Source of the DNA: Stratiolaelaps scimitus
Taxonomy: Eukaryota; Arthropoda; Arachnida; Mesostigmata; Laelapidae
Assembly: GCA_019614645.1 (NCBI GenBank)
Contig: JABWDB010000002.1
Location: 21,503,501 to 21,567,500 of the forward strand
Reading direction: 5' to 3'
DNA: 64,000 nucleotides
The notes beneath the pieces are model-generated. The model was not told the DNA's origin. It ran no database searches and saw only the letters and a program-made list of their open reading frames with translations. The translations under genes and the position numbers were made by a program. Below are positions 14,214-26,600 of the stretch, one piece after another; within the stretch, counting starts at the first letter, position 1; each line of letters begins with the position of its first letter.

Positions 14214-14536
14214 CGATAATCGTAGCGGTTTCGTGGGCTTGTTCATATGGCTGGCCACGGCAGACGGTTCGAGGGTTCCCGTGGTGCCAAAGGTGTGAGT
14301 CAACGACACACCCGAATGACAAACTTGTCTCTTTCATACACGAGAGGAACGTTGATCGTCGAGTAACCTTCGTCAGCGCTTGACGACGGCGCCTCCAGAC
14401 TAAATCCAATAACAACTGGGCAAATACGATCACATACGGTCGATGAAGTGGGAGGTCGGCGATGATGGAAAATCGCCGAAATCGCAGCAATCAATTGTTC
14501 ATTATTGAGCAGGCGAACCAGAGGAGAGAAAAGCAA
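14214..14536 (-). CDS. Candidate exon-like region, frame uncertain
   Basis: A strong minus-strand donor (ATTATCG|GTGAGT) ends this segment. All three frames are open for part of it. One frame carries APSSSADEGYSTINVPLVYE, another LTHTFGTTGTLEPSAVASHM, so the coding frame, if any, cannot be decided. A possible acceptor (TATTTGCCCAG) at 14416 would give a 202-nt exon. It lies downstream of the candidate exon at 17284-17715 on the same strand. Confidence 0.2.
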
Positions 14537-15707
14537 TTAATGATAACCGAACTGACGAAAACGAACGCAATACGATAGGAGCGCGGCGAATGATTTTACG
14601 AAGCTGGAGATTGGGGGTGGATGATGGTGCATGTGCACCGGACGATGGATGCACACTACAACATTGGATATCTCATTGATAGTCATGTATCTCGTTTATA
14701 GGAGAACGGTGTATCGACCCACTTGATGGCTTCTGTATAGGCAGGGACGCCTCCTCATCTAGCTGAGATGAATTAAGAGGAATTATTTTCTAATCTTTGC
14801 CTTGCCTAAAGCATAGCAAGCACTACCGGCGTCGCAACGCCAACACTAAATGACGGTGACCGGGTTGATGCTTCTATGAAAGTCAAGCGCACTTTCAAGA
14901 ACAACTAGGTGGTCTCGGCCGGGTGATCTCTATCTGAGAGGGTTTTCGGTCTCGTTGTCGACTAAAAGCTCGCCATCCAAGGGACAATTACAAGAAACTT
15001 TCGAGAAGTACACGACGGCATCGGGAATGAGCTCTGTACGAAACGTTTCACTTAGATACAAACTCCTCGGGGACAGCAAATAGTAGCTAAATGTATGCTA
15101 CAGGACGCTCTGTAACTCTCTCTCTCTTTCTATTCCTCTTTAGATTTTGGGGAAATTTCAATCAGCTGGACTTTTAAACAGTTCCACTGGTGGTATGCAT
15201 CAAGCTGGGCGTACAGATGCGTGTACATTAGTCCGCCATCTGCTCGTTCCAATACTACAACAGCAACGACACATACTCGTACATGTACATCGGTGAACGA
15301 AGAGAATCAGCTCGCACAGCACACACCTTTCCGTTCGAGTTCGGGTTCTACAGAGAGCTCTACAAAAATTTGCTAAGTGGTAACAGAGGCAGTAACAGAG
15401 AGACAGTGGCCGCGGTAGCGGTAATAGTTTTGGCGGTCGTGGGAGGATGGCAGACGAGGCGAACACAGTTGTCGTACCGGCAGAGATGTGCCGGATATAA
15501 GCGGCACCACCCGGCGGGCTGACAAGCGACAAGTAACCGGCGCCCGGCACCGATCTGCCGACAGGTCGAGTGTGGCCTGTGGTGGTGGTCGTGGTGGTGG
15601 TGGCCAGGCAGAGCAGTAGCACCACCGAGGGCAGATCACGACCGACTCAGCCGGCGGGTCTGGCCAGCGAGAGCTGGCGGAGCGCCGGAGCGCCGGGGCA
15701 GCGCGAA

Positions 15708-15929
15708 ATGAGTGGCGTTCGTGTGCGCCAGTGGCCACCACAACCATCACCGCTGCTGCCGCCGCCTTCACCGCCGATGGCTCATCAAAGCCGCGCCAAT
15801 GCGATGCTGCCGCAGCTGCCGCCGCCGCAGCCGCCGCCGCAGCCACCACCAGCAGCACGAGCACCGTCGCGGTCTTACGAGGAGGAGTTCGCCCTGTGGA
15901 AAGGGCGCGTCGGCCGTGGGCGAGGGCAG
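15708..15929 (+). CDS. Candidate Pro/Gln-rich first exon, unknown product
   Basis: An ATG with G at -3 starts MSGVRVRQW, followed by a low-complexity PLLPPPSPP and PPPQPPPQPPP region and then SRSYEEEFALWKGR. A moderate donor (GGGCAG|GTCGGC) closes 74 codons in phase 0; without splicing the frame ends at 15962. The area is GC-rich and CCG/CCA-repetitive, and the opposite strand is also open for 261 codons, so open frames are expected by chance. No family was recognised. Confidence 0.25.
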
Positions 15930-17283
15930 GTCGGCGCGGCGCGGCAAGGGACGATACGATAGAGACAAGACTGTGGGAGATGAGATGCGAGTGCGCGAGC
16001 GGTTCGCGCGTGAACAACCGTCGAACCACCACCACCGCCGCCGCCGCCGCCGCCGACCGACCCACCGAACAGCAGCGACGAAAAGAGAGGCCAACGAAAA
16101 AACATAGAGGGTAGAAAAGCAAGTAAGCAGAATGTGGCCCTGCCATTCTGTGTGGCACGATATGAGTGGGTGGATGGCCAAGCGAGCCAGCGAAGTCAGA
16201 GCCGGTCTGCGCGGGCAGCCGGTCGGCTGGGAAGAGATCCCATGAACCGGAGAGATGACTAGAGGGAGAGGGAAGAAAAATACGGAGGAGTTATGAACGA
16301 CCGAAATGAGACGTTACGGTACCACTGCGGTTTCCGGGCATTTCTGAACAGTGGTACTATTGTGGTACTGCTGTGTTCGGATTGGTCCCGTGCAGGAATC
16401 GAGTCCTGCCGAAGAGGTCGTGTCGAAGGTTTATCGAAGCAATGATAATATAGTTCCAGTGACCTCGGGTGAGATCTGAGAGGAGGTGGGTGTTAGTGGA
16501 TGCGAGGCCCCATAACACCGGTAACTATAATACCTTAGAATGGAGCCGGTGTGAGCCGTGAGGCGTTTGATGATGTTAAACGTGTCTTTAGTCAATTGTT
16601 ACGGCCACCTTAGGTAATTGATATACCCCCATCTTGTATATATGCATATTATACATATACAGACATCATACGCATAATAATAATTGCATAAATACGCATA
16701 AATAACGTGGAGGTGTAACATCTACACTGATTTCAATATAGGTAGTGACAGCTAGTGCCCTCACTGGCAGCAGTCAAATGTTGTCAATGGGTAAACTCGA
16801 CGAGTACGGAAACTCAATGAAACCATAATACTCAAGTCCGACCCAACGCCGTCAAGGTTCTAATTCACCTCCATCGTAAACTTACAATAGATGCTATGAT
16901 ACGTATGTACTTGTACTTACGTTCATCGACAATGTGAATTCCCATTATGCCAATAACTATTCCTCTTCACGCCTAAATAAGATGGATAGATAAATCTGCA
17001 CCGAAGTACCAGTATCTAAATACAGCAATAGAAATACGTGTTATGTACTCGACCATATGATTCCCATGATTAGCATCATGACTAAGAGCAGCAGCGGCAT
17101 CCGCATCATATAAATGTTTCACATTAATTAATAGTAGATATTGTTCAGTTATCACTGTGTCATTGTCGTGAATAATTTTCGAAAGTTGCTGAGATCAAGT
17201 TCAATCAAGTCATCTATCTAGAAATGGAATTACGCTGAGGGTAAAATGTGTTAAAACCGGCGGAAGAGAGGTGGGCGGCTTAC

Positions 17284-17715
17284 TTGGTGATGTCTCTTGT
17301 ACCGGTTCTCGCATACGTTGCGCACCAGCCGAATCGAGTTGTTCTCAAGGTTGTGACGTACAGGACCGCCCGTAGGGCATACAACAGTGTAGATTTTGGT
17401 GAGCTCGGACGCCCGTTCCTCTGAGGGAAAGGGCCGCCTCGACAGAGGAGGGCCTAGATACGGTGGCGTGTACGACGTGGCCGGCGCACGAAGGCCGGCC
17501 GGCTCAGCCAACCAGGACCGAGAACGAGGCCACCCGAGGCTTAGGACATAGGTCGAGAGGAGTGGTAGCTCCTCGAATGGGCAGGTACATCCAGTGGGTG
17601 GGACGATTGCTACAGTATACAACGGCAAGGGTATAATACGTAAAGCTCCGCCGCCGCCGCCGCCGCCGCCGCCACCGTTGCCAACGGCCGCAAGACTTCG
17701 GTCGGCGTGATGGGT
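17284..17715 (-). CDS. Candidate internal exon, unknown product
   Basis: On the minus strand CGCTTTTTCCAG (acceptor) precedes exactly 144 open codons, which end CATCACCAA|GTAAGC (donor); both ends are phase 0. The peptide has a ten-Gly run near its start, a Pro/Ser-rich middle (TSYTPPYLGPPLSRRPFPSE) and a tail reading KIYTVVCPTGGPVRHNLENN and RLVRNVCENRYKRHHQ. An in-frame stop lies just before the acceptor, as expected for an internal exon. I do not recognise a family, and no partner exon is certain. The Gly run comes from a GCC/GGC repeat at about 17648-17673. Confidence 0.35.
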
Positions 17716-20152
17716 CTGGAAAAAGCGACGGCGTCCTCAGCCTGCCGCCTGTTATTGGATCATATATGCCATGGGTATGGTATGCACTGTGAGCACGGTG
17801 TGACGGCATATGGCGACTATTGTAGTTCATTTTCGACATTTTTCACCTTCGTTTCGCTTGCAGGGCGTCAGCCGTTAGGCATTCGTATAGGCAGAATCTG
17901 TAGCATGCTTAGATACATGTATCAAGCCGGGCCGATATTCCAATCAGGGGATGAGCAGCAACGAATGAGATTCCTGCCAAACGTTGAGAAAGATTATCGC
18001 CAACTGACAGTCGCTAGACACACTGCACCCAGCGGCATAGGACAGATGCGTTTTTCCGACGGCGCAATGCGACTCATGTCCAGTTACAATATACGTCTGT
18101 CGTTTTATAACTGAGAACTCACTCCGCGTAAACATGCTTCTTATAAGCTACCCGCTGTTATATAATGGTAAATGGTAAATGTTTATTGGTTTATTAAAGG
18201 AGCTGCAATTTAACAATGCTTAAGCGCTCTTATATGTCAATAGAATGATCGAGCAAGATATGCACGAGTAGTGTAGATATTCCAGGCGGGAACGTGTCCT
18301 GTCTAGCACGCTGTCCTCATCCATTGGCCCGTATACGTCGAATTCTTTCTCGACGTTCCGTAGCAGATTACAGCGGCCCGCAACAGAATGCCAGTGAAGT
18401 GTAATCAATACTTGCTTCATTGTAACCATGACGCAACGATGACTTAGTTCCAGGTCGGTTTCGTTGTCATGAAATACTTTACTGCTCTGGAATATTCATT
18501 GCTTCCGGCAAACGTGCGCCTCTGTCTATCGGCGAAAAACGTAGAGACTGCGTTAGCACGGAGCCACGGAAGAACACGAAATCCGTCACGATTACAACAC
18601 CACAGCCACCATCCGCACAACTCCAGACCGTTCGAGCTCCCATTGCGATACAGATTCCCGACGGTGATTAGCGTAACGTCTGATCCTCATATTCGATTCG
18701 AGCGGAATTCAATGTGTGTATACATAGGTGTGCAACTGGATGAGTCATAGACATTAGACAAACTCGCTGTCAACGTGTTCAAGTTAAGCTATATACAGGG
18801 TGTTCTTACGGGAGACCTATTAGTAGCTAGACTAAATACATTTTGGGGAAAAAAACACAATGTGGATGAATTTCATTAAATTCAAGCATACATTGCCTAA
18901 CCAAGAGACACACCTCCCAAAGAATGTCAAGTATAACATTACATTCTAATTATGAAAGAAGGTTAAGGCTATCACTAATATTATCTTTGCAAAGTCCTCC
19001 ATGATGCTCCCCCCCCTCCAAAATAACTAGGGGCTTATGATTATGAGAGATTTTGTAGGCGTCCGTTCGATATAAGCAATTTAAAAGCGTTATATCAGCG
19101 AAAGATTTATACCAATAGAAATTACACCCCCCACGTTACAGAGACCACTGTTTTGTGGCTAGTTAGCTAGTTGCTTGCTTGGTTGGCTGGTTGTTTGTTG
19201 TTTATTTGTTTGTAAACTTTCTCAGAGGGACGAATTCGAAGGTCGATCCCAGGGCGTGGTTCGTCCCCATCCACAAACGAAAGCCTACGCTTCCTGGCGA
19301 TTGACGAAGGCGGCGCTGCGGCGATGACGATGGTAGTTGATCGTTCAGGCTCACAGCGATCGTCAGCTCCCGTGATAATAAGATGCTGCGATGTTGCTGT
19401 ATATCGATATTGACAGCTCGCGACATCAGTGTCACTCGCCGAGTACACGACGTTGGTGGAATATGGGCGGCACGCAGTGCTCAACAATTGAAATCGATTA
19501 GAGAGTTCGACTCGCGAGGACACCGAGGAGCAAACCGATGCAGCAAATGGGACAATGAACTTGTCAACCTATATTAGTGGAGGAATAATGAGTCAACTCA
19601 GTTGCTAAGTTTGAGCGATCCGTCGACTGTCAGCAATTATACTGTAGGTATTGTCTATTCGCGGTGATGATCTCGTGGTTGACAAGAGAAGCCACGGCGA
19701 GCCGGTATATGAGACGTATGTGGTGGGCGGCTAGGTGGTGGGCACGTTTTTTTTTTTTTATATAGCTCTGCATAGCTTTAGAGGATTTCGCACAATTGCC
19801 TTGACATCGGCACTGTCCGGGATGATCGAATTCTGTTTGTTAGTAATGTCTGCCTGGAAGCCACCACAATCGCAATTCAACACGATGGACCGCTTATTGG
19901 CAAATAGTGGATGATTTGAACACATTTCGATGGACAACAGCAGCGTTTCGCTAAACTTGTAGTGTACTCTGTCGAATCGAACGTGCTCACGCGAACGATT
20001 ATCAGTCGTCAGTGGCATCGAACTGGGCCAGTTGATGACTCGATGACCACATTCTACTCTGACAGAGTGAGTGAACTGTCGATTCTCGTTGACTTTTCAT
20101 CGGGGCTACTTTCCAATGTGCTATATATATTTGTCTATATATGCATATGTCG

Positions 20153-20154
<2 letters not shown>

Positions 20155-20197
<43 letters not shown>
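20155..20197. repeat. (TA)n microsatellite
   Basis: A pure AT tract of about 43 nt, with a shorter interrupted TA stretch just upstream (20122-20145). Confidence 0.95.
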
Positions 20198-20200
<3 letters not shown>

Positions 20201-21545
20201 GCATAGGACTTCACAGGAAAGCTTTTTTCTAGCAATAATGTTAAAAGTGTGGCACTGGGCTACCTTTTCCGTAAATAACTAATTGCTAATGTTTGCACCG
20301 TGAAGTCGAGCGCCATCCACAGTGCGCACTGCTGAGACGGCTCTACAGCCATTAATATCGTGGTTTCATTTTGCTCAATGTCAATTCTGCCTTTCCTACA
20401 TGATCGATTCGTCATCCCCGATCGTTCGCCTTGCCAATAACAAAGGCACCCTAAATCAACAGCCTGATTAAACATGCGCCGACGTTATGTCCTATGCCGC
20501 GTTATGTAACGCAGGCCTGAAGCTCGGTTCTACCGGGCCAACGGCTTGAGCCACTTCTTTGTTCATAGGGAAGTCGAGCCCGCCAGATGGCAGTAGGCCG
20601 TGGCTTTTTGCTTCAGACAAATTCACGAGCAGCCCTCGTCACCCCCGTTACGCTATTATAGAATAGTTCACAATTCGTTCTCGCGCTCCATCGGGCTGCA
20701 TCAGGCCTGGGGAGATGACAGGGGTAGCCCATATAGGGTAGTCGTCATAAAACAAGCCTAAATATCGACTTCGCCGATAACAAAGCTGTCAAAAAACATA
20801 TCCACCCGTCATCAGCAGCGTCGTCTTCGTGACATCCTATGCATGATATTGAATGTCTATGCTTTACTCCTCCCTGCTCATGTATGTTGTATGCGTACTG
20901 TAGTCAATAGCTAAATGTCGCATATTGGTGTTCTTATCCCGCAAATGGTGCAGATTGGTAAATAAGCGGTAGAAATAGTTATTTCGCAATAGAAAGTACT
21001 GTTCAGTGATGCATATATATTTATGTATATATACATATATATATTGTGAGCGATATTTCTTGTTTGCTACTTATGCGAAATATATAAATGCTGCCAAAAG
21101 CCAACTCCCTTTGACGTATCACCTCCAATGTTTATCGCTATCGTCTACCAGCTTTAGGAGCTGTAACCAGATAACTAGCAGCAAACTTACACTGTTGGCA
21201 GCATAGCACAGATTATGTGAGACGAGGTATCGCAGTAATGCGTCCACCGTACAATTAGATATGTATTGATTTGTTTCGCTGTGCCACTTGCTTTCATAGG
21301 CTAAGCTTGTCAGCGTGCCCCTGTGATCTATGCAGGAAGAGCGACATAACGCAGTGATTTATGCTGCCGTTTCTGTCGAGCAGCCGCCGTAAAACGCACC
21401 ACATTTGACGTGACCCTATCGTTTTCTCTTCTTCTTCTCTCTGGCCATGGATCGCTCGTGACGTTCATCAACACACCTTACCATTTCATTTTACCCTCTT
21501 TAGAAAAGGCAGGCGGGCCGAACAGCCAGCAGCGATACGGTGGGA

Positions 21546-21565
21546 ATATATATATATATATATAC
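21546..21565. repeat. (TA)n microsatellite
   Basis: A short pure TA tract. Confidence 0.9.
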
Positions 21566-22069
21566 CAAGCGCAGAGCAGACATGATCTCTCGGAAGTGTA
21601 CGGTCATCTCTGCGCAAAACTCACTGCAAGAGATTGCGAGGGGGAGAGAGAGACTGTGGTCTATGGTCTCTCTAACCGTTCGTAATGCAGCGCTGTTGTT
21701 CGTTCCATGGCTGTTGATGTTGTTGCTGTTATTGTTGCTGTGGTTGTTGCTGTTGTCGGCGGACGACGATACTCCTGCTCGTGTTGTTGTTGTTGTTGTG
21801 TCTTATTGCTGATGCTCTCGTTGGACGACGACAACGACGACGACGGTATCCATGATGGCGACGGTAGGCAAGTATCATTTCAGTTCTATCTATTCTAGCC
21901 GTCTCATCGGCTGCTTCAGTTCATCATTCAGTGAGGGAGGGTAGATGCTTTATGGGGATGGGTGAGGATGACTCGTGGGGCAAGGCTGATTTAGGGACTA
22001 GATCGACACGCGTGGCCCTGCTGCGGGTGTCGTCACGGATGTCATGGAGAGATCAAGTCACCGACGTTG

Positions 22070-22110
22070 GCGCTGGCCGGTGCCTGGTGACGCCAGGCAC
22101 CGGCCAACGC
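22070..22110. repeat. GC-rich inverted repeat (stem-loop)
   Basis: Arms at 22070-22087 and 22093-22110 are 18 bp with one mismatch, around the 5-nt loop TGACG. The inner 13 bp (GGCCGGTGCCTGG and its complement) are perfect. The stem sits about 240 bp upstream of the candidate ATG at 22351. Such a hairpin in a 5' leader would strongly affect translation or replication, but its role is unknown. Confidence 0.85.
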
Positions 22111-22350
22111 TCGTTGCTCTCCGTTCAAGTCGGCGAAGCAGCGACTCAGTCAGGCAGCGAGTCGGACTCGACTCGATTCGGCGCGACCGAGCCTTGCTGG
22201 CCAAGCGAACTTTTCGCCCGCCACGCAACACGGCGTTGTTTTCGTCGTAGGCGCACCGCCGGCGTCGTCCAGCATGACTGAGTGACGTGTCCACATCGTC
22301 GTCGGCCCGAGAGACAGCAGCGTAACAGCAATAGCGACGCGAGATCCACC

Positions 22351-22569
22351 ATGAGTGGCTGCACTACAGCGACGAACAAGGCGGCGTGCAGCAACTGCTA
22401 CTTTACCCGCTCCCAGCAGAGCACAGGAGTAGTACTGGTAGCACCATCATTACAAGATGAACAACAGCCTGACGAGCAACGATCGGTCCGGTTGCGTCCG
22501 CGATGGTGGTTGTCGTTGTCGCCGGCGTCGACGGCGACTCGCAAGATGGATGGCAAACGCCAGCGATCC
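22351..22569 (+). CDS. Candidate first coding exon, unknown product
   Basis: An ATG in an excellent context (GATCCACCATGA) opens 73 codons ending at CGATCC|GTGAGTGC, a strong donor in phase 0. The peptide begins MSGCTTATNKAACSNCYFTR, contains a basic stretch RSVRLRPRW and ends RKMDGKRQRS. The surrounding 22.0-22.66 kb is GC-rich and reads like a promoter or 5' UTR island. I recognise no domain and could not find a matching second exon. The frame would simply be a chance open frame if no transcript covers it. Confidence 0.33.
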
Positions 22570-22679
22570 GTGAGTGCGGCGTGGTGTGGCGGCATTCAAC
22601 GTGGCTTTTGGCACGGCTCTGACGGCACTTATCATACCACACGTACTGGATAAATCGAGAGAGAGAGGGATTGAGCAAA

Positions 22680-23558
22680 TGGACGAACAGAGAGGAGAGA
22701 AATGCTTAAATCAATAGAACCCGAAGGGGAAAGATAATTCTTAATTGCCGGCTGCAGCAATATAGCAAGTTCGGTAAGTTCACTGTGTCGGTAGTACGGA
22801 AATGAAGGATGTGAATGTCATGTGAAATCGCTCTAGGTTACACGCTGAAAATAGAACTGACGCGTCAAAATATGCACACTGTTTCTCACTCCATGGTGTG
22901 GGTAGCATATGAAACTTAAGAAAAAACTTAGCATATGAAAATCGAGGCCAGACGACTCAGGCTTCGAGGTCCTTCGAGACTCTGACAGTTCACATAAGAC
23001 AATGTATGTAGCCGCCAAAAGCACTGATGAACGAGCTCGGATTGATTTAGTCAACTTTCAAGAAAAATGCTATCTTTTCCGAAGCTCTTATAGCTTGGCA
23101 AACGACGAGGCACTTTGGCAAGGCCGAGAAAGACACCACAATTATGTTAGCAAGATATCGTCCCTGTTCCTGTCGTTTTCATAGACAATTCTCTATGATT
23201 AGACCTGATCCTCAGAGCACACCCAGGCGCAGTTCCCCGAACTGCCGGGGTAATTTTAAAAACTGGTGAAAAATTGGGAAGAAAAGGCGATCATGACGGG
23301 TAAAAAACGTATACGAATAATTATAGGAAGATCGCATTTTTCAGACTTGTTCAAGTTTCTTTCAAGTGCTCTCTACTGGCTTTGCCCTAACTTTCTCCAA
23401 GTTCCCGAATCTATCCAAGGATTTTCGGGTATTTCTCAGGTTTGGAAAAATCCAGTTCAATACTACATTTGGTATACCATTCTTCATTGGGTGAGAGATT
23501 ATCAAACAGCAAACGCAAAAATTGCATAAAGGATCATGACCCTTTCTAGTAAAGACAT

Positions 23559-23626
<68 letters not shown>

Positions 23627-26600
23627 CACCACTCACGTATGCGCAATCTATTAGGTATGATGAATTAGTGTCACACAATATTAACTGTGTAAATCTTTAA
23701 AATGCTCACAAATCAACAACTCGTACTGTGATGAACGACAACTTTTGGTCAACAGCTTAATCAGTATTTGATTTTGCAGCCACGTTCGTTGCAGAGCACT
23801 AACATCCGCCTAGAATGAACTCCCGAATAATTTATATTGCATTGCACATGTGGATGAGGTGTTCTACATTTGCTACCAACACGTTGACTTGTTTGTCGAT
23901 GTGGGTCGATTTATTTGACCCTGTATATGCATGTATGTGTTAAGGAAATACAGCCGTCTCTGGGGATCAACCAATGGCAGTGATACGGTAAGAATTTCCC
24001 GATAACGAAGCAACGTGAGCTAATCAAAAAGTTTGACCATAGTGTTTTGTCATTGACCCCCCAGTTGTATTAAGCTCAGCGTGCACTGCCACTGGTTAAG
24101 CAAATGATGAGATAAGATACAAACGACCAGCAGGAAGCTTGAGGTGTCCTGGGAATAGCACGTAGTAGCAACAGCAGCGAACGATTGTAGCAGTCGACGA
24201 TTAGCTCCTTCATCTTTGCTGCCTCCCATCGAAGATTGCCTTGATCCAACCAACGAGTTTGTCTGTGCCAGATGATTGGCCACTGTCGATGCGGACGGAA
24301 TTTTTATGCTACTGATTCTAGCGTGTCGTGAGGCCATAATGAGATCATTTGGAACTTTGAATATGCCTCGACATTTGTCCGAATTAGATATCCTGATAGA
24401 CAACGTACAAAGCTATAATAAACTCGAAAAAGCTACACATAACTGGTGTATATAACTTCGAAAAATGTCTTATCCATTTTGAGGGAACAATTCACGCAAG
24501 CTACTTAAAACAGCTGCCTTTAGCTGAGAATTGGAAAGGTTACACAACCGTAATTTAATAATCACCTACTGCTCCCCAGCAGTCCTCCGATCAGAAGTTT
24601 TTTCGTATCACCAGCACGACCTCACTAAGATAAAATGCTGGGAGAAAAATCCATACCTCACTGAAGCCCTGAAGGCAGCCCACATCGTTGTACCTTCCTC
24701 TGCGCTCTATTGCTGGGCACAGACCCATCTTTTACTTGGGTGATATTTTATGAGGCGTTTTAAGTTATCATGAACTTCTAATATCTTATTCTCTTTTCTA
24801 TTTTCTTTTAAGATCATTTCATATTTGTTTTCTCTTAAGTTTTACCAATTATAAAAGTTTGATTAGTATTATTATTATTATGTATATGTATGCAGAAAGC
24901 TTTGTTCACTCTTGGGAGGTAGTTATTCTTTTCGATATGTGTAAAACACTCCCGAAAGCATCGTCCTGAGTTTTTTTTACAGATTTACAGCTTCAGCACA
25001 TTCAGTTATTCGATAAAAGAGAAATACATTTTGGCACGGTGTTGAAAAGTCGGCACCTTCCCTGTTTCGGACCTCTCTGCAATTTTAAGGAAGCAGCGAA
25101 TTAGATAGCTCCCTATTAATAGTCGAACTGACGAGAACCCGCGACTGCCTGGAGCCTACACACGGACACAGGCCGGAAGCTCTTTGTATGCAAATTGCTC
25201 GACAGTGAAAAAGCAATTTTTTCCACTTGTAGGGCCGCGTCCATCTGCGTCTTTTGTTGTTGAAATGAACGAGAATCTTAGATTCGGAAGCGATGTTCCC
25301 TTTTCTCTAATCGCACACAAACAAACAACCAACCAACCATCGACTCACTGTGAAATGTTCTTTCTAGATGAGCTGTAACGTGAGGATGTTTCATTACCAT
25401 GTCGTTCACAGATATATTGACACAGTGGCGGCTGATATATGACTATGTTCACTGGTGATAATGCAGCATAAGGTGTAGCCACGTTAATAATTTTACACCA
25501 CCAACCCCAAAGGCTCGCCACCGTCTCAGTGTGGATCGTACTGTGGGCTGACGTCCATCCTGGTTAGTTTATGGAGCGCCACTGGGATTGATGCATAAGA
25601 CAGCCGGACAGATACTGGAAATGACGAATTCTATGTTTATCAAGAGCACATAATTTATTCTAGAATCATATGATGTCGTCATTTTACAGGTATGCAGACT
25701 GGAAACCATTATGCTGCTGCGCGTTATGTCCTCTTATTTATTGGCTTGTTTTGCTGCAAGCCGTATTGGAGCAATTCAGTTGATCAGTTGTAATTTAGTT
25801 GAACAACGTATACGTTTTAGAAGGTGTGTTTCTTCGTACGCCGCGCGAGCACATATTCAATGATGATTTATGACCAATCATAACGGCGACAATACTGTTA
25901 CAGGTGACATTTACATCTGACGATGCTCACAAACCTACACACACATATAGAGAGATAAGTGGAGGTCAGCCCACGTGAGATCAAGCTATTACGAAATGAT
26001 TATTCATCTACATAAGACCAATCCGAGTTGTAAGTGTTCAGCTCACGACGAAATTGTATGAACCCTAGAATCACTTAGGACTCGCGATTTGTATGTTTCC
26101 CATTATACATATGAGGGATTACACGTTAAATATATAATATATATAAATATATATATACATATATCATGTCGGTGAATGCGCAAGTCGACACAGCGTAAAC
26201 CGGGTTGAATCACAGGGAAACCTTGACGAAGTCCCGAGAAACGTTAGGCCAGCAAAAGATGCTGTATGTTCACGCTGTATGTTCACGTTCATGTAAGGGT
26301 TTGACGGGCGGCTTCCTATACGGCGTTGGTTATAGTCGCCCTTGTGCGGTGTGAGGAAGCACCCACTTTCAACACCGACTGGAGCCGGCCAACCGCGTGT
26401 GGGCTCGAGCTAAATCATTTTCCATGTTCCGGCGAGTCCAGACCCCCGGGGAGACGCGAGATGAGAGGACTTAGTAGTGGTAGTAGTAGTGGTGGTGGTG
26501 GTGCGAAAGTGACTGTTGCCTCGAGGGTGGTCGATTTGCCGGCCTAAGGGACCTCGTCCCCGCCCCCGGCATCACTGGACACTTGACCCTTGTGTGCGAC

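Larger units (their letters stand above)
18120..22000. other. Non-coding region
   Basis: No exon recognised. Contains TA tracts, a T run at 19748-19759, the transposon-end-like motif TATACAGGGTGTTC near 18791 without a found partner, and short chance frames. Confidence 0.5.

Noticed and set aside
15373..16158. 261-codon minus frame
   Set aside because: Poly-Ala and poly-Val runs from GCC/CCA repeats; the opposite strand is equally open.
17864..18114. Possible plus-strand terminal exon after a TTCGCTTGCAG acceptor
   Set aside because: Acceptor is good and 83 codons are open, but the needed phase does not match the candidate at 15708-15929, and no family was recognised.
18791..18804. TATACAGGGTGTTC, resembling ends of some arthropod DNA transposons
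   Set aside because: No inverted partner or target duplication found nearby.
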